Shown here: positions 1 through 8,532 of the stretch, piece by piece
Layout of the letters: every line of letters starts with the position of its first letter
How positions within the stretch are numbered: position 1 is the first letter of the stretch
Source of the DNA: Streptococcus thalassemiae
Lineage (GTDB): Bacteria; Bacillota; Bacilli; Lactobacillales; Streptococcaceae
NCBI RefSeq assembly: GCF_903645285.1
Contig: NZ_CAHJXN010000004.1
Location: 372,305 to 436,304, forward strand
Direction of reading: 5' to 3'
Length of the DNA stretch: 64,000 nucleotides
Position numbers and translations under genes: made by a program
Notes under the pieces: generated by a model
Seen by the model: only the letters and a program-made list of their open reading frames with translations
Database searches by the model: none
Told to the model about the DNA's origin: nothing

Positions 1-181
1 TCTCTTCAAACCACGTCAGCTTCGCCTTGCCGTAGGTATGGGTACTGACTTCGTCAGTTCTATCCACAACCTCAAAACAGTGTTTTGAGCTGACTTCGTC
101 AGTCTTATCTACAACCTCAAAGCAGTGCTTTGAGCAACCTACGGCTAGCTTCCTAGTTTGCTCTTTAATTTTCATTGAGTA
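1..181 (+). repeat. BOX element, boxA(partial)-boxB-boxB-boxC
   Basis: This is a pneumococcal BOX element cut by the window's left edge. Positions 1-44 are the distal part of boxA, 45-89 and 90-134 are two 45-bp boxB units that each begin CTGACTTCGTCAG, and 135-181 is boxC ending ATTGAGTA. BOX elements are non-coding mosaic repeats of S. pneumoniae and relatives that fold into stable hairpins and lie between genes. The boxC end overlaps the last codons of the GIY-YIG gene on the other strand. A near-identical A-B-B-C element lies at 62899-63091. Confidence 0.88.
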
Positions 182-449
182 TAAGTAAATTTCTATCTTG
201 ATTTTCAGATAAAAATTGCTCCTTCTGTGGCCTCTTCTTACGCTTGAGAAGGGCTTCTGCCGACATGGCTTCTTCCTTACTGGCAAAACCTTGAGCATAG
301 ATAAGTTTGACTGGCAAGCGTGCTCGTGTATATTTGGCTCCCTTCCCACTATTGTGGACAGCGAGGCGTTTTCTCACGTCAGTCGTATAACCCGTATAGT
401 AGGAACCATCACGACACTCCAGCACGTACATATAAGCCTTATGATCCAT
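165..449 (-). CDS. GIY-YIG domain protein (UPF0213 family)
   Basis: A 94-aa protein of the small UPF0213 group of GIY-YIG nuclease-fold proteins. The start at 449 gives an N-terminus [20 protein letters not shown] in which Y-V-L and Y-T-G are the two halves of the GIY-YIG signature; an upstream extension to 554 would only read back through the preceding gene. It overlaps the 3' end of the methyltransferase gene by 11 nt, so the two are probably co-transcribed and translationally coupled. The cellular role of this family is not settled. The last residues (LNEN) and the stop codon are encoded by the boxC end of a BOX element. Confidence 0.85.
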   Translation of the reverse strand: MDHKAYMYVLECRDGSYYTGYTTDVRKRLAVHNSGKGAKYTRARLPVKLIYAQGFASKEEAMSAEALLKRKKRPQKEQFLSENQDRNLLILNEN

Positions 450-1188
450 AATAAATCTCTTCGAGTTCCGGCGTATAAGAGCCATCATCATTGTGAACAA
501 TGAGAGGTGGCAAGACCTTAAAGCCACTTGTCGAGCCATCCTTGATAGCCTCAATCAAAAGCATATTGGCTTCCTTTTCCTTTTTTGGATAGACAAATTG
601 CAGACGCTTAGGGGCTAGATTATGCCGTTGTAACGTATCCAAAATATCCAGAAGTCGATCAGGACGATGAACCATGGCCAAACGCCCATTAGATTTGAGA
701 ATACTCTGGGCACTACGACAGATTTCCTGCAAATTGGTCGTGATTTCATGGCGCGCCAAGAGATAATGCTCGCTCTCGTTCAAGTTGGAGTGAGGATCCA
801 CCTTAAAATAGGGCGGATTACACAAAATCATATCCACCTTACTTCCCTGAATGTAAGCAGGCATATTTTTCAAATCATCACAGATGACCTGCATCTGCTC
901 CTCTAAGCCATTCAAACGGACAGAGCGTTCAGCCATATCCGCCAAACGCTCCTGAATCTCAACAGCCAAAATCTGTGCCTGAGTCCGAGTGCTAGCAAAT
1001 AGCCCCACTGCTCCATTCCCAGCGCAGAAATCCACTATCAAGCCCTTTTTAGGAAAACGTGGAAAGCGTGACAAGAGAACACTATCCACCGAATAGCTAA
1101 AAACCTCTCTATTTTGAATAATTTTGATATCTGTTGAGAAGAGCTGGTTAATTCGCTCCCCTGATTTTAATAATTGTTCTTCTTCCAT
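439..1188 (-). CDS. tRNA1(Val) adenine-N6-methyltransferase-like (TrmN6/YfiC family)
   Basis: A 249-aa class I SAM-dependent methyltransferase. The SAM-binding loop [13 protein letters not shown] lies near residues 52-64, and the catalytic NPPYF motif of N6-adenine methyltransferases near residue 125. The family modifies A37 of tRNA1(Val) in E. coli; the exact tRNA target here is inferred. The start at 1188 follows an AT-rich stretch with a promoter-like TATAAT just upstream (1196-1201 region). The gene is followed with an 11-nt overlap by the GIY-YIG gene, a pairing common in Firmicutes. Confidence 0.85.
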   Translation of the reverse strand: MEEEQLLKSGERINQLFSTDIKIIQNREVFSYSVDSVLLSRFPRFPKKGLIVDFCAGNGAVGLFASTRTQAQILAVEIQERLADMAERSVRLNGLEEQMQVICDDLKNMPAYIQGSKVDMILCNPPYFKVDPHSNLNESEHYLLARHEITTNLQEICRSAQSILKSNGRLAMVHRPDRLLDILDTLQRHNLAPKRLQFVYPKKEKEANMLLIEAIKDGSTSGFKVLPPLIVHNDDGSYTPELEEIYYGS

Positions 1189-1241
1189 GGTTCTATTATA
1201 GCAGATTTATATTAACATTACAAAAAATATAAAATTCTAAA

Positions 1242-1601
1242 CTACTTCTTCTTTTTTAAATGGTGCAGGGCCTCTCTAGTCCAGATTGGTAGCATTCGTC
1301 GAAAGGGCGCAAAGCCGTAGTTAAAGCGGTCGCTTGAAAAGCGTCTCCGTCTCGGAAACTGGTGCTTTTCTTCCTCCAAAGTGCGGATAGAAAGACTTAC
1401 TTTCCCTGTAAATTCATCTAAATCCACCACCTGAACCTGAACCTCTTCATCGACTTTCAAGGCGTCATGAATATTTTCAATAAAGCCTGTCCGAATCTCT
1501 GAAATGTGAATCAGCCCCGTATCACCCGTCTCTAGCTCAACAAAGGCACCGTAGGGCTGAATCCCTGTAATACGGCCCTTTAGCTTATCACCGATTTTCA
1601 T
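1242..1601 (-). CDS. cvfD: S1 RNA-binding domain protein (CvfD/YugI, general stress protein 13 type)
   Basis: A 119-aa protein consisting of one S1 domain (residues about 1-70, with KIGDKLKGRITGIQPYGAFV and GLIHISEI) and a basic, aromatic C-terminal tail ending in four lysines. In pneumococcus this type of protein (CvfD, YugI homologue) has been described as a post-transcriptional regulator acting through RNA binding. I chose the ATG at 1601, not the upstream in-frame codon at 1628, because 1601 lies directly behind the stop of the HAD-cyclophilin gene (1603) and begins the S1 fold. The two genes are therefore probably one transcript. Confidence 0.85.
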   Translation of the reverse strand: MKIGDKLKGRITGIQPYGAFVELETGDTGLIHISEIRTGFIENIHDALKVDEEVQVQVVDLDEFTGKVSLSIRTLEEEKHQFPRRRRFSSDRFNYGFAPFRRMLPIWTREALHHLKKKK

Positions 1602-1602
1602 C

Positions 1603-3003
1603 TTAGTCCTCGATTTCAATGGTTTCAATCACAACATCTTCAACTGGCTTGTCCATAGCCCCTGTCTCAACAGAAGCAATGGCATCCAAGACAGCGTAAG
1701 ATGCTTCATCAGCTAGCTGACCAAAAACCGTGTGACGGCGGTCTAGGTGAGGTGTCCCACCTTGGTTAGCATAGATTTCCGCAATCGGTTCTGGCCAACC
1801 ACCACGAGCAATTTCTTTCTTAGAATAAGGCAGGTGTTGATTTTGGACGATAAAGAACTGGCTTCCGTTGGTATTTGGACCAGCATTAGCCATGGAAAGA
1901 GCTCCACGGATATTGTAAAGTTCTTCTGAGAATTCATCCTCAAATGATTCCCCGTAGATTGACTCGCCACCCATACCAGTTCCAGTTGGGTCTCCACCTT
2001 GGATCATAAAATCCTTGATAATACGGTGGAAAATGACCCCATCATAGTAGCCATCTTTTGAAAGAGCAACAAAGTTAGCCACTGTTTTAGGAGCATGTTC
2101 AGGGAAGAGCTTGATCCGCAAGTCTCCATGATTGGTCTTAATAGTCGCGATAGGACCCTCTACTGTTTCAATGTCTACTTGTGGAAAATGCAATTCTTTT
2201 TCTACCATACCAAATCCTTCTAAGGCATCAAAAATGCCATCTTCTTCTAGTGTTTTTGTAATATAATCCGCTTTTTCTTTGATGTTATCATGAGAAATTC
2301 CCATGGCAACGCTGATTCCAGCATAATCAAAGAGTTCCAAGTCGTTGAGTCCATCTCCAAAAACCATGACGTTCTCTGGTTTCAAGCCAAGGTGTTCCAC
2401 AACCTTTTCCACCCCCGTCGCTTTGGAGCCTGAAATCGGCACAACATCAGACGAATGCTCATGCCAACGAACCATGCGAAGTTTGTCTGAGAGACTGTCA
2501 GGCAAGCGTAAGTCATCTCCTTTATCTTCAAAAGTCCACATCTGATAGATATTTTCTTTTTCATGGAAATCTGGATCTACATCTAAATCGGGATAAATTG
2601 GATTGATAGCCTCACTAATCATATCGGTGCGAGTCGACAACTTGGCAGCATGACTCCCAACCAAACCATACTCAATTCCCTCTTGCTTAGCCCAAGAAAT
2701 ATACTCCTCAACATCTGACTTCTCAATCTGATGCTGATAAATGACCTGACCTTTTTTATCTTCGATATAAGCCCCATTCAAAGTTACAAAAAAGTCAGGC
2801 TTGAGCTCACGAATCTCTGGCACGACACCAAAAATCCCTCGTCCAGAAGCAATACCTGTCAAAATTCCTTTCTCACGTAATTGCTTAAAAACAACTGGGA
2901 TTGAAGACGGAATAAAACCTGTCTTTGAATTTCGCAAGGTATCATCAATATCAAAAAAGACAATCTTTATCTTCTTTGCCTTGTATCTTAATTTCGCATC
3001 CAT
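1603..3003 (-). CDS. HAD (Cof-type) hydrolase fused to cyclophilin peptidyl-prolyl isomerase
   Basis: A 466-aa two-domain fusion. Residues about 10-265 form a Cof-type HAD phosphatase: motif I FFDIDDTLRNS (nucleophile and acid aspartates) and motif IV FGDGLNDLELF. Residues about 280-466 form a cyclophilin: FHRIIKDFMIQGGDP and NTNGSQFFI contain the catalytic Arg and Gln/Phe pocket. The fusion is typical of streptococci. The HAD half probably dephosphorylates a small metabolite or flavin, and the other half isomerises X-Pro bonds; why they are joined is unknown. There is no signal peptide, so it is cytosolic. It is 2 nt ahead of the S1 gene, implying an operon. Confidence 0.9.
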   Translation of the reverse strand: MDAKLRYKAKKIKIVFFDIDDTLRNSKTGFIPSSIPVVFKQLREKGILTGIASGRGIFGVVPEIRELKPDFFVTLNGAYIEDKKGQVIYQHQIEKSDVEEYISWAKQEGIEYGLVGSHAAKLSTRTDMISEAINPIYPDLDVDPDFHEKENIYQMWTFEDKGDDLRLPDSLSDKLRMVRWHEHSSDVVPISGSKATGVEKVVEHLGLKPENVMVFGDGLNDLELFDYAGISVAMGISHDNIKEKADYITKTLEEDGIFDALEGFGMVEKELHFPQVDIETVEGPIATIKTNHGDLRIKLFPEHAPKTVANFVALSKDGYYDGVIFHRIIKDFMIQGGDPTGTGMGGESIYGESFEDEFSEELYNIRGALSMANAGPNTNGSQFFIVQNQHLPYSKKEIARGGWPEPIAEIYANQGGTPHLDRRHTVFGQLADEASYAVLDAIASVETGAMDKPVEDVVIETIEIED

Positions 3004-3085
3004 CTCACTACCTCTTTCAATCTAACTCTTTCCATTATACCATAAAGTAGCTAAATCCCCTATTTTCAAAGAAATTCGCCATCTC

Positions 3086-3589
3086 TTATTCGAACTTCTT
3101 TGATAAGTACAGAACTAAATCATCATTATTTTGAATAGTAGCATTCATTTCCAAGGGTTGATTTCGATACCAGACACCTGTCCCATCTGGAATGTAGCCC
3201 CGTCTGATATACAATCTCTGGGCAGGTCCATAGCCTGAGTGCAAACCTACACCCAACGTCACTTTGTCTGAAAAAAACTTAACTCGATTTTCTGCCTCTT
3301 CTAGCAGTTGACTCCCAATCCCTTGATTTCGAAAAGGCTTAAACACATTAAAATCTGATAATTCTGGATAGACTTCTGCAAAAGGACCATGTTTAGCAGA
3401 GAGCAAAATGGTAACGTAGCCCGCTACAGCACCATCAATCTCTGCAACTAAGACTTCTCTCTCCCCACTTTCCTGTTCCAGAAAATATCTAGCCAAAATT
3501 TCCTCTCTACCAGGCCAACCTTGATTCATAAATCCATGAGATAAGGATTCAATATCAGACTTAATCATATTTCTAATCGTACAATTCAT
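3086..3589 (-). CDS. GNAT-family N-acetyltransferase
   Basis: A 167-aa GNAT acetyltransferase. The acetyl-CoA loop is NQGIGSQLLEEAE (the R/Q-x-x-G-x-G/A motif) and a C-terminal YIRRGY follows. The substrate cannot be told from sequence. I place the start at 3589 (MNCTIRNM) because an AGGTGG ribosome site lies about 11 nt upstream; the longer reading to 3625 would swallow that site. It lies between the HAD-cyclophilin gene and the rpsR terminator array and may have its own promoter. Confidence 0.85.
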   Translation of the reverse strand: MNCTIRNMIKSDIESLSHGFMNQGWPGREEILARYFLEQESGEREVLVAEIDGAVAGYVTILLSAKHGPFAEVYPELSDFNVFKPFRNQGIGSQLLEEAENRVKFFSDKVTLGVGLHSGYGPAQRLYIRRGYIPDGTGVWYRNQPLEMNATIQNNDDLVLYLSKKFE

Positions 3590-3666
3590 CTTTGACTTAC
3601 CCACCTTTACTCTTTCTATTACCATTATAGCACGCCAAGGTCAGAAAAAAACTATCTCTTGAAAAA

Positions 3667-3752
3667 AGACCCAACCGGGTCTGAAAAAGAGGTCCACCCG
3701 GACCTGAAAAAAAGACCCGTCGGGGTCTGAAAAAGAGGTCCACCCGGACCTC
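3667..3752 (-). terminator. Four tandem intrinsic terminators after rpsR
   Basis: Four 16-bp GC-rich hairpins follow one another at 3736-3751, 3713-3728, 3690-3705 and 3667-3682, each with a U-run on the minus strand. They alternate between AGGTCC/GGACCT and AGACCC/GGGTCT arms. The first and third are identical, and the unit of two hairpins repeats with an exact 46-nt period, so this is a tandem duplication of a double terminator. The first hairpin touches the rpsR stop codon. Confidence 0.92.
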
Positions 3753-3756
3753 TTTT

Positions 3757-3996
3757 TTAATCTTCGTTTACGAAAGGCATCAAAGCCATTACGCGAGCGC
3801 GTTTGATAGCTGTTGTTACTTTACGTTGGTTTTTAGCTGAAGTTCCTGTTACACGACGAGGAAGGATTTTCCCACGTTCTGAAACGAAACGGCTAAGAAG
3901 CTCAGTATCTTTGTAATCAACATATTCAATTTTGTTTGCTGCGATGTAATCAACTTTTTTACGGCGTTTGAATCCGCCACGACGTTGTTGAGCCAT
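3757..3996 (-). CDS. rpsR: 30S ribosomal protein S18
   Basis: A 79-aa S18. It has the basic N-terminus ([15 protein letters not shown]), a central [26 protein letters not shown] segment cut here only for description, and the C-terminal [11 protein letters not shown] that contacts 16S rRNA and S6. It is the last gene of the rpsF-ssb-rpsR operon (gap of 31 nt to ssb, with an AAAGGAGA ribosome site). The unusually strong four-hairpin terminator follows at once. Confidence 0.97.
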   Translation of the reverse strand: MAQQRRGGFKRRKKVDYIAANKIEYVDYKDTELLSRFVSERGKILPRRVTGTSAKNQRKVTTAIKRARVMALMPFVNED

Positions 3997-4027
3997 GTTT
4001 TTTCTCCTTTATAATTTTAGTTGTCCA

Positions 4028-4498
4028 TTAGAATGGTAAATCATCATCTGAAATATCCAATGGATTTGTTGCTCCAAATGGATTTTCATCACGTGAAAAG
4101 TCTGGTACTGAATTTGTAGGCGCTGAATAGTTTGCAGTTGGTGCAGAATAAGCTCCACCTGTGTGACCCTCACGCACACTACGGCTTTCCAACATTTGGA
4201 AATTCTCAGCCACGACCTCTGTCACGTAGACACGTTGTCCTTGCTGGTTATCGTAACTACGAGTCTGGATACGGCCTGTCACCCCGATAAGTGAGCCTTT
4301 TTTAGCCCAATTAGCAAGGTTCTCAGCCTGTTGGCGCCACATAACGACATTGATAAAATCAGCCTCACGTTCGCCATTTTGACTCTTAAATGTACGGTTT
4401 ACTGCAAGAGTAAAAGTCGCAACTGCTACATTTGATGGGGTATAACGCAACTCAGCGTCACGTGTCATACGCCCTACAAGTACAACATTGTTAATCAT
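4028..4498 (-). CDS. ssb: Single-stranded DNA-binding protein
   Basis: A 156-aa SSB. The OB-fold covers residues about 1-105 ([35 protein letters not shown]). A glycine/asparagine/proline-rich linker follows, ending in the acidic tip ISDDDLPF that recruits partner proteins. It binds ssDNA during replication, recombination and repair. Its place between rpsF and rpsR, 11 nt after rpsF, is the conserved Firmicutes arrangement. Confidence 0.96.
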   Translation of the reverse strand: MINNVVLVGRMTRDAELRYTPSNVAVATFTLAVNRTFKSQNGEREADFINVVMWRQQAENLANWAKKGSLIGVTGRIQTRSYDNQQGQRVYVTEVVAENFQMLESRSVREGHTGGAYSAPTANYSAPTNSVPDFSRDENPFGATNPLDISDDDLPF

Positions 4499-4509
4499 AG
4501 TTTACCTTC

Positions 4510-4800
4510 TTACGCGTCAATTTTGACGATCATGTGACGAAGAATGTCAGCGTTGATTTTTGAAAGACGGTCAAACTCTTTAAGAGCTGCATCGTCATTT
4601 GCTTCAACGTTAACGATGTGGTAAAGTCCTTCACGGAAATCTTGGATTTCGTATGCAAGACGACGTTTTTCCCAAGTTTTTGATTCAACAACAGTTGCAC
4701 CGTTGTCAGTCAAAATAGAGTCAAAACGTGCTACCAAAGCGTTTTTAGCTTCTTCTTCAATGTTTGGACGAATGATATAAAGAATTTCGTATTTAGCCAT
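4510..4800 (-). CDS. rpsF: 30S ribosomal protein S6
   Basis: A 96-aa S6, with the N-terminal [12 protein letters not shown] strand and the typical [11 protein letters not shown] segment. S6 binds S18 on the platform of the 30S subunit. It is the first gene of the operon, preceded by a TATAAT promoter and a leader of about 70 nt containing two short hairpins. The start at 4800 has an AAAGGAGGA ribosome site 8 nt upstream. Confidence 0.96.
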   Translation of the reverse strand: MAKYEILYIIRPNIEEEAKNALVARFDSILTDNGATVVESKTWEKRRLAYEIQDFREGLYHIVNVEANDDAALKEFDRLSKINADILRHMIVKIDA

Positions 4801-4827
4801 TGATATGTTCCTCCTTTTGGTCTAATG

Positions 4828-4880
4828 ACCCCAAGACTTTGCAAGGGGTAAGTGAGGTTCGCTCACAATAAACTATTATA
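4828..4880 (-). promoter_or_regulatory. rpsF operon promoter and structured leader
   Basis: A consensus -10 TATAAT lies at 4875-4880 on the minus strand, with only a weak -35 (TTGCGT, 4898-4903). The transcript would start near 4868. The leader contains two hairpins, GTGAG/CTCAC (4852-4866) and ACCCC/GGGGT (4828-4849), just before the ribosome site. S6-S18 autoregulatory leaders are known in many bacteria, but I cannot see the conserved CCG loop clearly, so this function is only a possibility. Confidence 0.55.
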
Positions 4881-4927
4881 CTAGAAAAAAATTTTTTACG
4901 CAAGTAAAAACTCTGGAATTCGAAAAA

Positions 4928-4942
4928 ACGCCACATGGGCGT
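4928..4942 (-). terminator. asnS terminator
   Basis: A hairpin ACGCC-CATGT-GGCGT is followed on the minus strand by a run of six T (4923-4928). It lies 11 nt downstream of the asnS stop codon. Confidence 0.85.
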
Positions 4943-4952
4943 TTTCCTGTTC

Positions 4953-6296
4953 TTACGGTTTAATACGGTGCAACATACGTGGGAATGGAATGGCTTCACG
5001 GATGTGTTTTGTTCCTGCTGCGAAGGTTACCATACGCTCGATACCAATACCAAATCCTCCGTGAGGAACTGTACCGTATTTACGAAGGTCAAGGTAGAAT
5101 TCATACTCAGTACGATCCATACCAAGTTCATCCATCTTAGCGACAAGGGCATCGTAATCTTCCTCACGCATAGACCCACCGATAATTTCTCCATATCCTT
5201 CTGGAGCAAGCAAGTCTGCACAAAGCACGCGCTCTGGATTTCCAGAAACTGGTTTCATGTAAAATGCCTTGATGGCTGCTGGATAGTTCATGACAAATGT
5301 TGGCACACCAAAGTGGTTTGAGATCCACGTTTCGTGTGGTGACCCAAAGTCATCACCATGCTCAAGATGCTCGTAGTCAGCATCTTCATCATTTTCATGC
5401 TCTTGCAAGAGGTCAATGGCTTGATCGTAAGTGATACGTTTGAATGGCTCTGCAATGTAGCGTTTCAAGAGTTCTGTATCACGTTCCAAGGTTTCCAAGG
5501 CTTGAGGCGCACGGTCAAGAACACCTTGTAGAAGAGCTTTTACATAAGCTTCTTGCAAGTCAAGTGATTCATCGTGTGTCAAGTAGGAGTACTCTGCGTC
5601 CATCATCCAGAACTCAGTCAAGTGACGGCGCGTTTTTGATTTTTCAGCACGGAAAACTGGACCAAAGTCAAAGACACGACCAAGAGCCATAGCACCAGCT
5701 TCTAGGTAAAGCTGACCTGATTGGCTCAAGTAGGCTGGTGTTCCGAAGTAGTCAGTTTCAAAGAGTTCTGTTGAATCTTCAGCCGCATTTCCTGAAAGAA
5801 TTGGGCTGTCAAATTTCATGAAACCGTTCTTGTCAAAGAACTCATAAGTTGCATAGATAATAGCGTTACGGATTTGCATCACGGCCACTTGCTTACGAGA
5901 ACGAAGCCACAAGTGACGGTTGTCCATCAAGAAGTCTGTTCCGTGTTCTTTTGGTGTAATTGGGTAGTCTTGAGATTCACCAATCACTTCGATGTCTGTA
6001 ATGTCCAACTCATAACCAAATTTAGAACGTTCGTCTTCTTTAACAATTCCTGTCACATAGACAGAAGTTTCTTGGCTCAAGCGTTTGATGACATCAAACT
6101 TCTCAAGCCCCACTTCTTCACCAAATTTTTCGACAAAGTTTGGTTTAAAGGCCACACCTTGGAAGAAAGCTGTTCCATCACGCAATTGTAAGAAGGCGAT
6201 TTTCCCTTTTCCAGATTTGTTGGCAACCCAAGCTCCAATCGTCACCTCTTGACCAACATAGTCTTTTACATCAATAATCGTTACACGTTTTGTCAT
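4953..6296 (-). CDS. asnS: Asparaginyl-tRNA synthetase
   Basis: A 447-aa class IIb synthetase that charges tRNA-Asn. It has an N-terminal OB-fold anticodon domain (residues about 1-120) and a catalytic domain with motif 2 [15 protein letters not shown] and motif 3 GFGIGIERM near the C-terminus. Length is normal for the family. It lies 18 nt after a VOC gene and behind aspC; aspartate aminotransferase next to asnS is a recurrent Firmicutes grouping. No T-box leader can fit in that 18-nt gap, so control must come from upstream in the operon. Confidence 0.97.
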   Translation of the reverse strand: MTKRVTIIDVKDYVGQEVTIGAWVANKSGKGKIAFLQLRDGTAFFQGVAFKPNFVEKFGEEVGLEKFDVIKRLSQETSVYVTGIVKEDERSKFGYELDITDIEVIGESQDYPITPKEHGTDFLMDNRHLWLRSRKQVAVMQIRNAIIYATYEFFDKNGFMKFDSPILSGNAAEDSTELFETDYFGTPAYLSQSGQLYLEAGAMALGRVFDFGPVFRAEKSKTRRHLTEFWMMDAEYSYLTHDESLDLQEAYVKALLQGVLDRAPQALETLERDTELLKRYIAEPFKRITYDQAIDLLQEHENDEDADYEHLEHGDDFGSPHETWISNHFGVPTFVMNYPAAIKAFYMKPVSGNPERVLCADLLAPEGYGEIIGGSMREEDYDALVAKMDELGMDRTEYEFYLDLRKYGTVPHGGFGIGIERMVTFAAGTKHIREAIPFPRMLHRIKP

Positions 6297-6314
6297 TGTT
6301 TTTCCTTTTCTTTT

Positions 6315-6680
6315 TTATTCTTTATGGCAAACCACTTCTATATTGTTCCCATCTGGGTCAATCATAAAAGCAGCGTAGTAAATCGGTTGCTCACTGCGAT
6401 AACCAGGAGCCCCATTATCTCGCCCACCTACCTCTAAACCAGCCTCATAACAAGCCTGAACCTCTTCCTTATTTTCTGCTAAAAAAGCAAAGTGAATAGG
6501 ATTTTGTGTCCCCTGAGCCAGCCAAAAATCACCACCAGGATGAGGGCTGTTTGGGGCAAGAAAACTGATTAGAGAAGTGGTCTTAAAAGCCAATTTATAG
6601 CCCAAAGGAGCGAGAAAACTCCTATAAAATCCTTCTGAAATTTGTAAATCCTTTACCTTAATTTCAAAATGATCAATCAT
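6315..6680 (-). CDS. VOC (glyoxalase/bleomycin-resistance fold) family protein
   Basis: A 121-aa single vicinal-oxygen-chelate domain: IDHFEIKVKDL at the start, HFAFLAENKEEV in the middle, and DPDGNNIEVV at the end, supplying candidate metal-binding His and Glu. Substrate unknown. The start at 6680 has GGGGAG five nt upstream and overlaps the aspC stop by 8 nt, so translation is coupled. It sits inside the tseB-like/aspC/VOC/asnS transcript. Confidence 0.8.
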   Translation of the reverse strand: MIDHFEIKVKDLQISEGFYRSFLAPLGYKLAFKTTSLISFLAPNSPHPGGDFWLAQGTQNPIHFAFLAENKEEVQACYEAGLEVGGRDNGAPGYRSEQPIYYAAFMIDPDGNNIEVVCHKE

Positions 6681-7860
6681 TCTCACTCCCCATAAATGCT
6701 TTCAAGCGGTTAACTGCTTCTTTAAGCGTGTCTAGGTCTGTCGCATAGCTGAGGCGCACATTTTCTGGCGCTCCGAATCCTGCTCCTGTGACCAAGGCAA
6801 CTTCGGCTTCTTCAAGAATAGCCGTCGTAAATGCTGTTACATCGCTATAACCTTTCATCTCCATAGCTTTTTTGACATTTGGAAAGAGATAGAAAGCTCC
6901 TTGTGGTTTGACAACTTCAAAACCAGGGACTTCACACAAGAGTGGATAGATGGTATTGAGACGTTCTTCAAATGCTTGACGCATAACTTCCACAGAATCT
7001 TGCGGTCCAGTTAGGGCTTCGATAGTTGCATATTGTGAAACAGCAGTTAGGTTAGAAGTTGTTTGACCTGTCAATTTGCTCATAGCAGCAATGATTTCTG
7101 GATCACCCACTGCATAACCTACCCGCCAACCTGTCATGGCATAAGCTTTTGATACACCGTTAATGACAATGGTTTGCTTGCGAATGGCTTCTGATAGACT
7201 AGATATTGGTACGAACTCATTCCCGTTATAGACCAAACGACCATAAATATCATCTGCTAGGATGAGAATGTCATGTTCAACTGCCCAATTTCCGATAGCC
7301 AAGAGTTCCTCGCGAGTGTAAATCATACCAGTCGGATTAGATGGCGAATTTAGCACCAAAACCTTGGTTTTGTCTGTGCGAGCTGCTTCCAACTGCTCTA
7401 CGGTCACCTTAAAGTGATTGTCTTCCTTAGCAGGAACAAAGACTGGCACACCTTCTGCCATCTTGACCTGATCTCCATAACTAACCCAATATGGGGTTGG
7501 GATGATGACTTCATCACCTGGATTGACCACAGCCATAAAGAAAGTATAGAGTGAGAACTTAGCACCGGTAGCAAATGTGACTTCGTTGGCCGCTACGGAA
7601 TAACCATAATAACGCTCAAAATAGGTATTGACTGCTGCTTTTAACTCAGGCAAACCTGAAGCTACCGTATAGAAAGAAGCACGTCCATCTCGAATGGCTA
7701 CAACAGCTGCATCTTGAATATTTTTGGGAGTATGGAAATCGGGCTGACCTAAAGTTAAGAAAAGTACATCTTTTCCTTCAGCCTTTAACTTCTTTGCTCT
7801 CGCATCACTAGCTAAAGTGACACTTTCTTCCATTTCTAAAACACGGTTGGATAGTTTCAT
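6673..7860 (-). CDS. aspC: Class I/II pyridoxal-phosphate aminotransferase (aspartate type)
   Basis: A 395-aa fold-type I aminotransferase. The PLP lysine lies in NGVSKAYAMTGWRVGY (SK near residue 236), preceded by the SPSNPTG motif and LADDIYGRL. This fits the aspartate aminotransferase (AspB/AspC) group linking oxaloacetate and aspartate, which precedes asparagine charging by the co-operonic asnS. It overlaps the tseB-like gene upstream by 4 nt (ATGA). Confidence 0.92.
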   Translation of the reverse strand: MKLSNRVLEMEESVTLASDARAKKLKAEGKDVLFLTLGQPDFHTPKNIQDAAVVAIRDGRASFYTVASGLPELKAAVNTYFERYYGYSVAANEVTFATGAKFSLYTFFMAVVNPGDEVIIPTPYWVSYGDQVKMAEGVPVFVPAKEDNHFKVTVEQLEAARTDKTKVLVLNSPSNPTGMIYTREELLAIGNWAVEHDILILADDIYGRLVYNGNEFVPISSLSEAIRKQTIVINGVSKAYAMTGWRVGYAVGDPEIIAAMSKLTGQTTSNLTAVSQYATIEALTGPQDSVEVMRQAFEERLNTIYPLLCEVPGFEVVKPQGAFYLFPNVKKAMEMKGYSDVTAFTTAILEEAEVALVTGAGFGAPENVRLSYATDLDTLKEAVNRLKAFMGSEND

Positions 7861-8345
7861 AGGCCCTCCTTATTGACCAATGCTCCTGTTTCAAAATCTA
7901 CTAGATAAAAATTAGTTCCTGACTTGACTTCCCAGATTGGCTTGTCTTGATAACGACCAAAGGTAATTTTGTCAATCTCGCCAGCTCCTTTTTCCTTAGA
8001 AACAGCTTCTGCTTTTTCTTGTGAAATACCCTGATTTAGCTGATAAACGTAAATCTTATGGTCATCTTTTCCAATCAGGACAGCAAGTGCTTCTTGTTTT
8101 TTATTACGACCAAGAACGCTATAATAAGATTCCAAGCCATTGTATAAATCAACCTGATCAGCCTGCTCTAATCCTGCATACTGCTGAGCTAATTTTTCTC
8201 CTTCACTTTTAGCTGTTTGATAAGGTTTCATGCCAAGAGAAACCAGATACAGAAAGGAAGCACTGATAACCACAAGCAAAATCGTCATCCCTAGACCATA
8301 CTGCCACAGTAGATTATTTTTTGCTTTATTTTGTCTTTTTTTCAC
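7857..8345 (-). CDS. TseB/YpmB-like membrane protein (DUF5590)
   Basis: A 162-aa protein with a short basic N-terminus, one transmembrane segment (residues about 13-35), then an extracytoplasmic PepSY-like part (LAVLIGKDDHKIYVYQL, GTNFYLVDFETGALV). It resembles B. subtilis YpmB/TseB, which lies beside aspB and asnS in that species too and has been linked to cell-wall elongation and PBP function. It is the first gene of the operon ending in asnS. Role by homology and synteny only. Confidence 0.8.
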   Translation of the reverse strand: MKKRQNKAKNNLLWQYGLGMTILLVVISASFLYLVSLGMKPYQTAKSEGEKLAQQYAGLEQADQVDLYNGLESYYSVLGRNKKQEALAVLIGKDDHKIYVYQLNQGISQEKAEAVSKEKGAGEIDKITFGRYQDKPIWEVKSGTNFYLVDFETGALVNKEGL

Positions 8346-8491
8346 TCGTCTATTTTACCATCTATTGGGCTTTATTACAAGCGAATGCAAGAACAAACCT
8401 ATATTATTTCTTCCTTCAAAGTAAACCGATTTTTCTTGATTAAAACCGAGCAAGAAAAGTAAAGACAGCTCCAAAATCAACCTATTAAAAA

Positions 8492-8513
8492 ACCTGAGCT
8501 TTGGTACTCAAGT
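8492..8513 (-). terminator. MFS gene terminator
   Basis: ACTTGAG/CTCAGGT stem (one G-T pair) on the minus strand followed by six T. It lies 20 nt behind the MFS stop codon. The remaining 8346-8491 stretch shows only AT-rich sequence, probably the promoter of the tseB-like operon. Confidence 0.75.
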
Positions 8514-8532
8514 TTTCGTAAGTTCTTTTACT

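Noticed and set aside
216..503. Plus-strand ORF of 95 codons
   Set aside because: Shadow of the GIY-YIG and methyltransferase genes on the other strand; no ribosome site and no family resemblance.
4828..4868. S6:S18 autoregulatory leader motif
   Set aside because: Two hairpins are present, but I could not identify the conserved CCG-containing loop with confidence; kept only as a note in the promoter entry.
4793..4999. Minus-strand ORF over the rpsF promoter and asnS 3' end
   Set aside because: It spans a terminator and a promoter and is not protein-like in composition.
6297..6314. T-box control of asnS
   Set aside because: Only 18 nt separate asnS from the upstream VOC gene, which leaves no space for a T-box, and no such motif lies upstream of the operon that I can see.
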